Assembly (NCBI GenBank): GCA_009746045.1
Contig: RPFO01000771.1
Coordinates: forward strand, 1-28,815
DNA length: 28,815 nt
From: Mesostigma viride
Lineage: Eukaryota > Streptophyta > Mesostigmatophyceae > Mesostigmatales > Mesostigmataceae
Direction of reading: 5' to 3'
Shown: piece after piece, positions 1 to 10,344 of the stretch
How the letters are laid out: the number at the start of each line of letters is the position of its first letter
Position numbering within the stretch: position 1 is the stretch's first letter
The notes under the pieces: model-generated
Databases searched by the model: none
Seen by the model: only the letters and a program-made list of their open reading frames with translations
What the model was told of the DNA's origin: nothing
Position numbers and translations under genes: made by a program

Positions 1-160
1 ATAGTATTTGATATAGGCATTGAATGCGGAAGATGTCATAACGCCATAACAGACTGTGTTGAACAGGCATTGAATGCCGAAGATGCATAACGCATAACAG
101 ACTGTGTTGAAAGCAATTTGAATGCCGAAGATGTACATAACGCATACAGTGTTGAATAGT
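1..160. repeat. Short tandem repeat, about 50-bp unit, 3 copies
   Basis: Three diverged copies of a unit with GGCATTGAATGC, GAAGATG, CATAACGC and AGACTGTGTTGAA. The first copy is cut by the window edge and the third has small deletions. No coding potential is seen, and bases 161-300 show nothing recognisable. Confidence 0.75.
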
Positions 161-302
161 TGAATCATGGGTTCTTGCAGCTGTAACATTAAAATTATTC
201 AAACATTTAATGAAAATCATTATTGTCTGTGCTGTTTTGAACAGCGGTTGTTACTGGCACGCATGCATGTGTCTGCTGCCAGCATATTGCATTATGGGTG
301 GT

Positions 303-645
303 TTTCAGCGCGTGTGTTCTCACTTTTCTCACTTTTTCTCACGTCCTGTTTTTCTCACTTTTCTCACTTTTCTCACGTCCTGATTTTCTCACTTTTCTCA
401 CGTTTCACACTCCGTTGTTTCTCATTATCTCACTCCTGTTTTTTGGATTTTTCTCACGTTTTTCCCCGTTTTTTCACCTTTTTGGGGCAATCTCACCGGG
501 TGAGAACGTGTTTTCTCACCCATTCTCACCCCTTCTCACCCTTTTTTCTACCTTTCTCACCATTCTCACCCATTTCTCCCCTTTTTCTCACCTTTCTCCA
601 CCTTTTTCTCACCATTTCTCACCCATTCTCAAAGCGAGTCCTAGT
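303..645. repeat. Pyrimidine-rich TTTTCTCAC / TTCTCACC array
   Basis: Irregular tandem array of CTCAC with T-rich or CC-rich spacers. It is pyrimidine-rich on the + strand and abuts a purine-only array, so pyrimidine changes to purine at about 640. The later purine array has GGTGAGGG blocks that are the complement of these TTCTCACC units, so the two arrays look like opposite orientations of related repeats. Open frames through it are repeat translations. Confidence 0.7.
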
Positions 646-2475
646 GAGGGAGGGAGGGGAGGGGAGGGGAGGTGAGAGGGGAGGGAGGAGGGAGGGGGAG
701 GGAGGGGAGGGAGGGGAAGGGAGGGGGAGGGAGGGGGAGGGAGGGGAGGGGAGGGGAGGGGGAGGGAGGGGAGGGAGGGGAGGGGAGGGGAGGGGGAGGG
801 GAGGGGAGGAGGGGAGGGAGGGGAGGGAGGGGAGGGGGAGGGGAGGGAGGGGGAGGGGAGGGGAGGGGAGGGGGAGGGGGAGGGGGGGGGGGAGGGGAGG
901 GGGGAGGGGGGGAGGGAGGAGGGAGGGGGAGGGGAGGGAGGGGAGGGGGAGGGAGAGGGGAGGAGGGGGAGGGAGGGGAGGGAGAGGAGGGGAGGGGGGA
1001 GGGGGAGGGGAGGGGGAGGGGAGGGGGAGGGGAGGGGAGGGGGAGGGAGGGGGAGGGGAGGGGGAGGGAGGGAGAGGGGGAGGGAGGGGAGGGGAGGGAG
1101 GGGGGGGAGGGGAGGGGGAGGGGGGGAGGGGCGAGGGGGAGGCGGGAGGAGGGGAGGGGGAGGGGAGGGGAGGGGGAGGGAGGGGAGGGGAGGGGAGAGG
1201 GTGAGGGTGAGGGTGAGGTGAGGGTGAGGGTGAGGTGAGGGTGAGGTAGGGAGGGTGAGGGTGAGGGTGAGTGAGGGGAGGTGAGGGTGAGGGTGAGGGG
1301 GAGGGTGAGGGGAGGGGAGAGGGGAGGGGAGGGGAGGGGGAGGTGAGGGGAGGGGGAGGGGAGGGGAGGAGGGGAGGGGAGGGGGAGGGTGAGGGTGAGG
1401 GTGAGGGAGGGGGAGGGGAGGGGAGGGGGAGGGGGAGGGGGGGAGGTGAGGGGAGGGTGAGGAGGGGAGGGGGAGGGTGAGGGGAGGGGAGGGGAGGGGG
1501 AGGGGAGGGGGGGGGAGGGGGAGGGTGAGGGGAGGGGAGGGGAGGGGAGGGAGGGGAGGGGAGGGGGGGGAGGGGGGGGAGGGGGAGGGGGGGAGGGGGA
1601 GGGGAGGGGGGGAGGGGGGGGAGGGGGAGGGGAGGGGGGGAGGGAGGGGAGGGGGAGGGGAGGGAGGGGAGGGAGGGGGAGGGGAGGGGGAGGGGGAGGG
1701 GGAGGGGAGGGAGGGGGAGGGGGAGGGGAGGGGAGGGGAGGGGAGGGGGAGGGGGGGGGGAGGGGGAGGGGAGGGGGAGGGGAGGGGGAGGGGGAGGGGA
1801 GGGAGGGGAGGGAGGGGGAGGGGAGGGGGGGGAGGGGAGGGGGAGGGGGAGGGGGAGGGGAGGGAGGAGGGGGAGGGGAGGGGAGGGAGGGGAGGGGAGG
1901 GGAGGGGAGGGGGAGGGGGGGGGGGAGGGAGGGGAGGGGAGGGGAGGGGAGGGGGAGGGGAGGGGGAGGGGAGGGGGGGAGGGGGAGGGGGAGGGAGGGG
2001 GAGGGAGGGGAGGGGAGGGGGGGGGAGGGGAGGGGGAGGGGGATGAGGGGAGGGGGAGGGGAGGGGGAGGGGAGGGGAGGGGGGAGGGGGGGGGAGGGGA
2101 GGGGGAGTGAGGTGAGGGGAGGAGGGGAGGTGAGGGTGAGGGTGAGGTGAGGGGAGGGTGAGGGGAGGGTGAGGGTGAGGGAGGGTGAGGGTGAGGGGAG
2201 GGGGAGGGGAGGTGAGGGTGAGGGGAGGGGGTGAGGGGTGAGGGGGGGGGAGGGGAGGGAGGGGGAGGGGAGGGGAGGTGAGGGTGAGGGGGAGGGAGGG
2301 GGAGGAGGGAGGGGAGGGGAGGGGGAGGGAGGGAGGGGAGGGGGGGGGAGGGGAGGGGAGGAGGGGGAGGGAGGGGAGGGGAGAGGGGGAGGGGAGGGGA
2401 GGGGAGGGGAGGGGAGGGGAGGGAGGGGGAGGGAGGGAGGGGAGGGAGGGGAGGGGGAGGGGAGGGGGAGGGGGA
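646..2475. repeat. G-rich purine-only satellite (GGGGA/GGGA)n, 1.8 kb
   Basis: About 1830 bases almost entirely G and A on the + strand, built from G-runs of 3-10 separated by single A. GGGTGAG sub-blocks lie near 1200-1290 and 2110-2290. Such DNA can form G-quadruplexes and, as a homopurine tract, intramolecular triplexes. Long Gly/Glu/Arg and Pro/Ser/Leu open frames on the two strands come from the repeat and are not called as genes. Array length is hard to assemble, so the real size may differ. Confidence 0.9.
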
Positions 2476-2596
2476 CATCAAGTTTCGTTTAAGTGGCCAG
2501 CCGGAGCGGCTGCTTAGGTTTTAGCGGACTAGTGTTCGAAGCGCGTCATTGGTGAATTACTTGGGAACTTGGGTTTCCCCGCGAAACTCCAACCGC

Positions 2597-2906
2597 ACGT
2601 TCAGATTTCCAAATCTCAAGTAAAGTTCGGCGCAACTTTCTGAACGGGGGCAGTTGACGAGCAGCATTCCTCCGGACGAATGAATTGCGTTCCATACTTG
2701 CGCAAAATTTTGAAAGGTAGCTTGCGTGCAGCCCTACTAAAATTTGCGCGGACGTTCAGATTTCCAAATCTCGGGTAAATTTCGGCGGAACTTTCTGAAC
2801 GGGGGTAGTTGGCGGGCAGCGTTCCTCCAGACGAATGAAATGCGTTCCATACTAGCGCAAAATTTTGAAAGGTAGCTTGCGTGCAGCCCTACTAAAATTT
2901 GCGCGA
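2597..2906. repeat. 155-bp tandem duplication inside the TIR element
   Basis: Two head-to-tail copies (2597-2751 and 2752-2906), each starting ACGTTCAGATTTCCAAATCTC-like and ending CTACTAAAATTTGCGCG, with scattered substitutions. They contain CTTTCTGAACGGGGG and GCAAAATTTTGAAAGGTAGC. Confidence 0.85.
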
Positions 2907-2916
2907 AGTGTGGGAC

Positions 2917-3105
2917 TGAAAATTCGTAACGGAAACTTTTTGGTAGTTGCCGTCAAGTCTTTTGTGCAAACGTGTGGGAGTGAAAATTCGTAACGGAAAA
3001 TTTTTGGTAGTTGCCGTCACTTCATTTTGCGCGAGTGTTGGGCTGAAAATTCGTAACGGAAACTTTTTGGTAGTTGGCGTCACTTCCTTTGGTTCGACTG
3101 AAAAT
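2917..3105. repeat. About 64-bp tandem repeat, 3 copies
   Basis: Three copies begin TGAAAATTCGTAACGG at 2917, 2981 and 3044, each followed by a TTTTTGGTAGTTG segment. A degraded GAAATTCGCTGAA tail follows. All lie within the 783-bp TIR element. Confidence 0.85.
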
Positions 3106-3258
3106 TCGCTGAAATTCGCTGAATTCGTACCGTAGCCTAATTTTTAGTACCTCGAAGTGACGGGCACCTAAAAATTTGCCCACAAGTACACTTGGCAGCG
3201 CGCTCACTGGGAAAAATTGTACAGCCGCTCCGGCGGGCCACTTGAACGAATTGTAATG

Positions 3259-3620
3259 GAGGGGGAGGGGGAGGGAGGGGGAGGGGGAGGGGAGGGGAGG
3301 GGAGGGGAGGGGAGGGAGGGGAGGGGGAGGGGAGGGGGAGGGAGGGGAGGGGGAGGGGAGGGGAGGGGAGGGGAGGGGGAGGGGGGAGGGGAGGGGGAGG
3401 GAGGGGAGGGGAGGGGGAGGGGAGGGAGGGGAGGGGAGGGGAGGGGGAGGGGGAGGGGAGGGGAGGGGGAGGGAGAGGGGAGGGGGAGGGGAGGGGAGGG
3501 GGAGGGGAGGGGGAGGGAGGGAGGGGGAGGGGAGGGGAGGGGGGAGGGGAGGGGAGGGGGGGGGAGGGGGAGGGGAGGGGAGGGGAGGAGGGAGGGGGGG
3601 GAGGGGGAGGGGAGGGGGGG

Positions 3621-3657
<37 letters not shown>
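3259..3657. repeat. Second part of the G-rich purine array
   Basis: About 400 bases of (GGGGA)n-type repeat ending in about six GGGTGA units at 3621-3657. It is probably continuous with the 646-2475 array before the TIR element inserted. Its right edge is the truncation point of the chromovirus. Confidence 0.88.
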
Positions 3658-3660
3658 CCT

Positions 3661-4229
3661 CACACAAAAACGGTCACTGTCCATTATGCTGACGGTCGCA
3701 CCAGTCATTCCCCGGGTACGGTGTCCCTTCCCCTGGTCATACAAGGACGTACGGTCAACCTGACGGCCACTATAGGCCCTATCACTACAGCTGATGTATT
3801 ACTAGGATTAGATTGGCACCAGGATAATAAGATTATATTGATACTATGGTCATTTGGTTTCCAGATAGCTCCTACTGGGTACCGGAACGTCATTATAGAC
3901 TAGAAAATTTATCTTTGGTAGATATTACTCCTCCTACACCTGTTGATCCTCCTGTAAGACCTATACCTGAAGTATTAATGTCCAATGACGAATTGCGATC
4001 TGAACTAAAGAAATATGGATACCTATTATGTATGTTCCTTCAGTTAGAAGTACAGGAGATACCTATCACTAATAATAGTGTGGAAATAGATGTAAACACA
4101 GTGGATACAATAGGAGTGGGATTTACTGAAAATGAAATAGTAAGATACATGGCTGTGATAGATTCCTCAAAAGTTTTGAAGAAAAGACTCCTTCTTATCC
4201 TCCTCCTCGTTCTGTTTTACACCGTGTAG
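3661..4229 (+). pseudogene. Chromovirus protease remnant and protease-RT linker
   Basis: The first open frame (to 3903) contains VHYADGRTSHSPGTVSLPL, then TADVLLGLDWHQDNKI, the flap and C-terminal half of a retropepsin (the LLGLDW motif). The catalytic Asp-Ser/Thr-Gly lies upstream in the family and is missing, removed by the truncation. The frame shifts near 3845 into a second segment (to 4229) with a proline-rich VDPPVRPIPE stretch and an unrecognised linker. Another shift near 4170-4229 leads into RT. It would not make an active protease. Confidence 0.8.
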
Positions 4230-5860
4230 TTATCAAGGACGGTGCAGTTCCTACGCACTCTCCGATGTATAGAATGGGCCCTACCGAATTAAAGGAACTA
4301 AAACAGATTTTAGTGTCACTATTAGAAGCAGGATTGATAGAGCCTAGTAACTCCCCCTACTCAGCTGGTGTCCTGTTAGTTCCTAAGCCAAATGGCAAGT
4401 TTCGCCTAGTTACTGATTATAGGAAGTTAAACGATATTACTGTGAAGTCTAAATACCCTCTACCTCGTATTGATGATATATTTAATAAGGTTAAAGGTTC
4501 TACCTGTTTCACAGTACTGGATTGTGCGGATGGTTTTTGGCAACTACGCATAGCTCCTGAGGATTGCCATAAAACCGCCTTTGCTACCCCTTTTGGTCAT
4601 TACCAGTTTAGAGTAGCGGCTATGGGACTCTGTAACTCTCCTGCCTCTTTTCAAATGTTAATGAATGAAGTGCTTAGACCTGTTATGGGAATTCTCACCT
4701 TCCTCAAGTGTCATCTGATTTAAAGGATCCTTCCTTCTCCTCTGTTTCTTTATCTGAGCACGATCGTTCTTGTGCTCAAGCTTACTTAGATGATATCCTT
4801 ATTTACTCTCCTGATTTTGAAACGCACCTACGTGATTTAAAGAAAGTATTAGAAATAATGGCTGAAAATTCTTTGTGGGCGCGCCGTGCTAAAGTTCGTT
4901 CGGGTAGGAGTGTCCCATTTTTAGGCACGTTCTGTCAGATGCCGGGGTCGCTACCGACCCGGATAAAACTAAGTCAATTCAGGAATGGCCTACCCCTACC
5001 GACGTTAAAGGTGTACGTAGTTTTCTAGGAATTGCTTCTTACTATAGGCGTTTTATCCCGCGTTTCGCAACTATAGCAGCCCCTATTAATCATTTATTAA
5101 AGAAGGATATCCCCTTTGTTTGGAGTAGTGAATGTCAGTCGGCTTTTCAGTGTCTAAAATCCCTACTCCTCTCTCCTCCCGTACTCATCCTACCGGATAC
5201 TACTAAACCCTTTGTTGTAGCTACAGATGCTAGCAAGGTAGCTATAGGGGGCGTCCTTCTCCAGGATCAGGGTCAGGGCTTACAGCCAATTGAGTATATC
5301 TCTAGGACAATGCTCCCTGCGGAGCGTAACTATCCCGTACACCAGCAGGAACTTTAGCTGTGGTGTATTGTTGCCACGCGTGGCAGCACTTTCTTAAAGG
5401 TGCTCAATTTGATGTTTGTCTGAATGAACCCTGTGAGATAGATCCTTATAGATTAGTTATCCAGACGGATCACCGTCCCCTTACCCATCTTCTCTCACAA
5501 CCCAACCTTACCCCTCGTCAAGCGCGCTGGATGGAGTTTTTAGCACAGTTTTCCCCTTTTAAACTTCAGTATGTTAAGGGTGTAGATAACATAGTACCAG
5601 ATGCACTCTCCCGTCGCGCAGATTACTCCTTTTTCGAGGACCTTGATGTTCTCAATACTACTCTAGTTCCTACTACTATGGGTGTAACCCCTTATGGTGA
5701 ACTACCTGATGATGAATCCTATGCCTACCTCTTTCATACAGCTGTTCGCATGCCTGATCTCCTTTCTCACGTAGGACTCTCTCTCCCGTGTGAGGCCCTT
5801 CCTGTGGCCTCGGTGGGGGGGAGGGGAAAAATAAAATTTCTATACCGCTTAGCCATATAG
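4170..5860 (+). pseudogene. Chromovirus reverse transcriptase and RNase H, frameshifted
   Basis: RT copies the element's RNA into DNA and RNase H removes the RNA strand. From about 4190 one frame reads LHRVVIKDGAVPT and YRMGPTEL, then GKFRLVTDYRKLN, TVLDCADGFWQLRI (first catalytic Asp) and AMGLCNSPASFQ. The YLDDILIYS catalytic motif is at 4783 in another frame. Between RPVMG and YLDD there are about 30 codons where Ty3-type RTs usually have fewer than ten. RNase H follows with SFLGIASYYRRFIPRF, VATDASKVAIGGVL, a TAG stop at 5355-5357 after HQQEL, then QTDHRPLTHLL and the connection region GVDNIVPDALSRR. Frameshifts near 4700, 4930-5000 and 5357 make it non-functional as read. Confidence 0.92.
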
Positions 5861-5879
5861 CGACTAGGTCAGGAAAGTC

Positions 5880-7498
5880 TTATGATAACATAGTCCCTCT
5901 AGGACCTCCCCTTCTCTTTGGCAAGGCGGTAGGAGACCTCTTTAAACCTGTTCTGGATACCTCTGTAGCGATGCCTACCTCTGATCTTGAACGCCTTATT
6001 AGTAGATTTACGGCCACTGAGCCGGAAGCTTTAGCTGCCATTGCTGCCCATCCCCAACAATTAGGCAAGCACCCTTGTAAATTTGTAGGTGGGTTTTTAT
6101 ATGTGCAGATAGCAGATTCTCCCCCTCAATGGCGCCTGTATGTCCCTCCTATCTGTCGCTCCTCCTTGCTCTTTGAGTTGCATGACTTAGCTGCTCATCA
6201 GGGTGGTAAACGGGTACGGGACCTAGTAGCCCGCTCTTACTACTGGCCTTCCTTTTAAAGGATGTAGATGAGTATGTTAGAACCTGTCAATCTTGCCAGG
6301 AGATGAAACCCAACAATGTAGGACAGATAGCAGAGCCTAGGACCCTACCTGATCCCATCATGCCGTGGGACTCCATTATGATGGATTTTGTAGGACCTTT
6401 TAGGAAGAATGATAGAGGTAACGCCCAGATCCTTGTTTTCGTAGATCGTTTTACTCGTATGTGTCATCTCGTGCCGTGTCCCTTAGAACTCACCGCACGC
6501 GATTGCGCACGCCTATACCTTAATAACGTATATAGATATCATGGTTTGAGTAGGCAGTTTATTAGTGATAAAGATAAGCTATTTACCTCTGACTTTTGGC
6601 AGCAGTTTTTCGCTGCTATCGGTACCAAGGTTACATTCGGTACTGCCTATCACTCCTCCTCCTCTCATCTAGTAGAGCGTCTTAATAGGGTAGTGGAAGA
6701 AGCGCTGAGGCACTATGTTAATGGCTCGGGGAGTGATTGGGAGGATTATCTATGCTTGGTAGAGTTCTCCCTTAACAATTGCCCCCAGGCTGCGCATGGC
6801 TATACGCCTTTCTTCCTAGATACTGGTAGACAGCCTCTTACTCCTACCTCTCTCTTAGCTAGTCCTTTACGGGACAGGGACGATGTGTCCCGGGATACTG
6901 TAGAAGGTGTACAGGCCTTGCTAGATAAAATGAAAAATGCACATGATCAGCGATTTCAGGGTACCAAAGGCTCAGGCTAAGTACCTTGCTAGGTTGCGTG
7001 CCTCCTTAGATAGAAGAGCGCCTGAAATAGATATAGGGGATTTAGTCTTAGTAGAAGGCCCCCGTGTTGGCCGTTTTGCTCACAAGTTCGAAGCAGAACT
7101 TAAAGTGAAACTTAGGCCCGCCTTCTTAGGACCCTTCCGTGTGTTGTCTAGAGTAGGTAATTTCTTATATAAAATAGATATCCCTACCTCTTGGCAGACA
7201 CATTCTAACACCTTCCATAGAAGCCAGCTGAAGCTTTATCACCAAAGCACGTTCGCTGGTAGAGAACTAGCTCCTGCCCCGGCCTTTAGAGCATAACCCT
7301 GATACTGGTGAGGTAGAAGACGAGGTAGAGAGCATCGTGGCCCATAGAGATATCAAAAAGGGCCGCGGTACCCAGCGCCAGTATAAGGTGAAATGGATGT
7401 ATGCTCGTAGTGAGGTAGATAAAGTATGGTACACGGAAAGTGAGTTAGATGGTTGTAGCCGCTTGTTGCAGGACTACAAAACCCTGCACCAGCTCTAG
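5880..7498 (+). pseudogene. Chromovirus integrase with C-terminal chromodomain
   Basis: Integrase inserts the cDNA into the host genome. The zinc-binding HHCC domain is at about 6175-6310: ELHDLAAHQ, then CQSCQ after a frameshift at 6258. The catalytic core follows with MMDFVGP (Asp), FISDKDKLF (Asp) and HLVERLNR (Glu), with 35 residues between the second Asp and Glu, a DD35E core. The usual HPQTDGQ before the Glu is replaced by HSSSSH. A C-terminal GPFRVLSRVGNFLYKI barrel follows at about 7040-7240. After one more frameshift, 7322-7495 encodes a chromodomain, EVESIVAHRDIKKGRG then QYKVKWMY and WYTESEL, ending at TAG 7496-7498. In this family the chromodomain directs insertion to particular chromatin. 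Confidence 0.92.
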
Positions 7499-7574
7499 CT
7501 GGCAACCTGCCCCTCCCTTATTGTATTCCTTCTGTTGGTGGGTGGTTGGTTGTCCCCTCCCCTCCGCAGCCATC

Positions 7575-9971
7575 ATGGCTGACTCTACTCAGCCGTCGGA
7601 GAGCCTGCCGCCTTCCCCTCCACCACCGGACCCAGAGCTCTACTTCGAGGCCCTTCCGGGCCGCTGGGTGTCACGTTAATTCCAGTCATCCGGGTGGCAT
7701 CGTTCAGCCTGCCCTCCAGGCTCAGCATGCGACTTTAGTCAGAGCTGCTCTCTTTGGGGTCGCGTGGTTCGGCCCAGCCCCTGATGATCCGCACCAGCTA
7801 GTTGTGCATGGGTTCGACGATGCCGGGCATTGTCTGTTAGGATGTGGCTCCCGCTGTCCAGCCTTGGAGCAGATAGCCGCTGTCCTTCAGTGCCCCCGGG
7901 TGTTTTCCTACCTGTCTACCCCTGTGGGCCGCTCCTGCCTACGGGATGTGTTCCCCTGGCTTCCGGGCGAGGGTGAGGCAGAAGTAGATGACAACCCCTG
8001 CGACCTCCTACGGGCAGTAGAGTTCATGGAAATCGCAGACCAGTCAGCGGGAGTAGCAGTTGGTGACCCTTCCCCTACGGACGCACCAGTCGAGGCACAG
8101 TACACTCCAGAGTATTCAGCCTCAAGTGCAGCGTCCTCCTCCTCAGCGTCGGCTCCTTCCCCTGTCCCGTCGTCACCACGGTCGACCCGGCGTGCGTCAG
8201 TGGAGCCTACCCCTTTGGGTTTGGAGCGCGAGCCTGATCATCTCTCGGCGACTGTTTCGGCGATGCAGGCCCAGATTCAGTCCCTGACCGCGGCGTTCGG
8301 GGCCTTCATGGCGGCCCAAGCGCAGGCTCCAGCCACGCCAGGTGGGGTGTCTGTTGTATCTGCGCCCCCTACCCCTTCGGTTGTTTCGGCACCTACGGTT
8401 TCGCCTGCGCTGTGCGAGCCTTCGGTAGCTGCGGTTTCCTCTGTTGCTGCGGCTCCGACGCCTCTGGTTGCCTCTGTGACCGGTTGCCTGCGACCGACCT
8501 CTGGTTTTCCTCCGATTGCCTGCGACCTCTGGTTGCCTGCGACCGACGTTTCTGCGCCTCGACGCGAGTCTTCCGCCCCAGCGGCTGTGCCCGCCGTCGC
8601 CGCCTCTGGGCCGCCCGCCGCCGGCGCCATCGCAGCCATTGCGGGGTTTCTTTAGCGACACGGGCGATCTTCCCAGGCTTTGGGAGGGTGGTCCCCCGCA
8701 GAGGATTCCGGTGCCCGACTGGAGCTTGGATGGCAACCAATCTTATGCCGGACTGCCTGTCCCTACGGGCCCTGTTTTCAATATGTGGCCTGAGGGTGCG
8801 CCGTCAACGGAGACCGGCGCGCCAGTTGCGGTGGCGGGTCCGTCGCGGCCCCCTCCGGCTTCGGGTCCGGCGCGACCTCCTGTTGTACCGGTGCCGTCTG
8901 CGTCGGTGTCGGTTCCTACCCCTGCTTCGGCCCCTGCCCCCTCGGCCTCGCGGTCTTTGGCTGCGGTTGTTCGGGCTAGCGCCGGTCCGGATCCTCGCGC
9001 CACCCGCGCTGCTGATTCCCTCCGGGAGTTGTCCCATGCAGGGTGATCGGGACAGGGCCCCTTCTGTGGTACATGCGACGCCGGAGACGCGCGACACGCC
9101 CGTCCCTGGGTATGGTATGTCCGCGATCGCCTGCCGACAGTGTGACCTGCCGCGCGCCTCCGCCGAGCTTGCCATTTCGTCCATGTCCTACGGGTTCTCC
9201 CAGGTGTGTCGGGCGCCGCGGGACCGTGGCCTACCCATTGAGACTGATCGGCCCCCTTTCGACATGGTTATTTTAGCTGATCCTGTGTTCCAGGGTGAGA
9301 TCCTGGTTCGGCTCGTTCTGTATCGCTGGGCTAGGCGTCACAACGACTTGGACACCTACGGTGGGTTCCAGTGGGCATACCCTCCGCCTCTGGGCATTAT
9401 GGCTTCGGATGCCCTTACGGTAGAGTTTCCTGCGGTACCGGGTGCTACGTACAGCACGGTTCTCCAGCCCATCCTGGAGTGGGATGCCCGTCGTCCAGCG
9501 CCCATCCCGGGCCAGGGTCTAGACTCCCGTGGCCACCCTCCTCCTCGGGCCAGCGACTACCTAGAGACGTTCGGGTCGCGACAGTGTGCTCGTCGGTGGC
9601 GCTCCCGAGAGGTTCGGCACATCCGGATGTGGCCGTCTAACGTGGAGCCCCTGGTAGATCTGTTCTTCCCGACGGGTTTGCGCCCTCGGATCCGGTACCA
9701 TCGCCTACTCCTGCGGGCTCTCTGTTTGATCGCGGTAGAGCCTTTCCTTCGCCTCTTTGCCTGTGGTTTCCTGGACTGGGCCCGTGGCCAGGTCGTTCTT
9801 ACGCAGCATAGGTATTACTGGGCCTTTCTGGGCCTTTTTCCTGATGGCGTGTGGGCCGATGTTTTCCTCACTGTAGATAGGCATGACAATGCCGATGATG
9901 TGGCCCACTACCAGGCGTACCTGGATGTTCTGCTGGCCTCTCGTGGCACTTACCAGACGGATGGCAACTAG
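7575..9971 (+). pseudogene. Extra sense ORF region between pol and the 3' LTR, function unknown
   Basis: After the chromodomain stop, a GC-rich coding-like region runs about 2.4 kb. It begins at an ATG ([18 protein letters not shown]) and passes through frameshifts near 7670, 8640 and 9040, reading first PALQAQHATLVRAALFGVAW, then a Ser/Ala/Pro-rich stretch with a possible coiled coil (SATVSAMQAQIQSLTAAFGA), then PVPDWSLDGNQSYAGLPVP. It ends in about 310 residues of globular appearance with CRQCDLPRASAELAISSMSY, FDMVILADPVFQGEILVRLV, YGGFQWAYPP and HRYYWAFLGLFPDGVW. No signal peptide, clear membrane segment or zinc knuckle is seen, so an envelope protein is not supported. It could be a captured host gene, a displaced gag-like gene or an element-specific accessory ORF. 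I do not recognise the family. Confidence 0.55.
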
Positions 9972-10332
9972 ATAGAGGGCCTTAGGCCCGACCTGAGGGT
10001 GTTGTCCCTCCGGTATATAGAGTCGCCCTCATATTCTGGCCAGTTGATTGGCTGTTCTTGGTCCTTGGTACTGATTCGTTTACTCTGTGTGTCCTGCCCA
10101 GTGCCGTCCCCCCCGGCAAGGACTCCGTTCCAGGCAGTTAGGGGAACCTCCCACCAGGCTTGGTGCTGGCTAACCCTACACCACCCGGCGTGGTGGTGGA
10201 GACCGTGTGAACTATTGGTGCTTTGTATCTTGGATGGTCTATCGATTGTGTTGGTGTGTGCTGGGTGCATTAGGTTTTTCCTACCCCTTTGGTTTCCTCC
10301 CTGTGCGTAGGGAGAGGGCTCCCTACCTTTTG
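9972..10332 (+). other. Non-coding 3' region of the chromovirus
   Basis: Between the last stop of the extra ORF and the polypurine tract. It holds short self-complementary stretches, such as CCACCCGGCGTGG near 10190, and no gene I can support. Confidence 0.5.
10307..10326 (+). other. Hairpin just before the polypurine tract
   Basis: Perfect 8-bp stem, GTAGGGAG paired with CTCCCTAC, around a 4-base loop AGGG. It lies 6 bases upstream of the polypurine tract, and a role in plus-strand priming or RNA structure is only possible. Confidence 0.55.
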
Positions 10333-10344
10333 TGGGGGGGGAGG
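10333..10344 (+). promoter_or_regulatory. Polypurine tract of the retrotransposon
   Basis: A run of G's followed by AGG, placed directly before the TGTTACG start of the LTR. This is the position and composition expected for the plus-strand primer site. Confidence 0.85.

Larger units (their letters stand above)
2476..3258. mobile_element. 783-bp element with 37-bp terminal inverted repeats, non-coding
   Basis: The two ends (2476-2512 and 3222-3258) are inverted copies that align without gaps over 37 bases with about six mismatches. Both begin CAT and share the core GCCGGAGCGGCTG. Purine array lies directly on both sides, so the element appears to have inserted into a single array. The target duplication cannot be read because both flanks are GAGGGGGA-type repeat. 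No convincing coding region is present, and the interior is largely tandem repeats. It is MITE-like or a non-autonomous DNA transposon of unassigned superfamily. Confidence 0.7.

Noticed and set aside
619-2492. Long open frames (up to 620 codons) through the G-rich array on both strands
   Set aside because: They are Gly/Glu/Arg or Pro/Ser/Leu translations of a simple repeat with no stop codons by composition. No domain or start context.
3137-3744. Open frames on the minus strand across the second purine array and TIR element
   Set aside because: Proline/serine repeat translation continuing into non-coding DNA.
8197-9184. Antisense Arg/Gly-rich open frames across the extra ORF region
   Set aside because: Shadow frames of GC-rich sense coding DNA. 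The sense frames keep coherent protein-like segments across frameshifts.
7575-9971. Extra ORF as a retroviral envelope gene
   Set aside because: No signal peptide, transmembrane anchor or cleavage site seen. The hydrophobic patch near the C-terminus is broken by charged residues.
9972-10310. Small ORFs on both strands upstream of the LTR
   Set aside because: No motif, overlapping hairpins, in the usual non-coding stretch before the polypurine tract.
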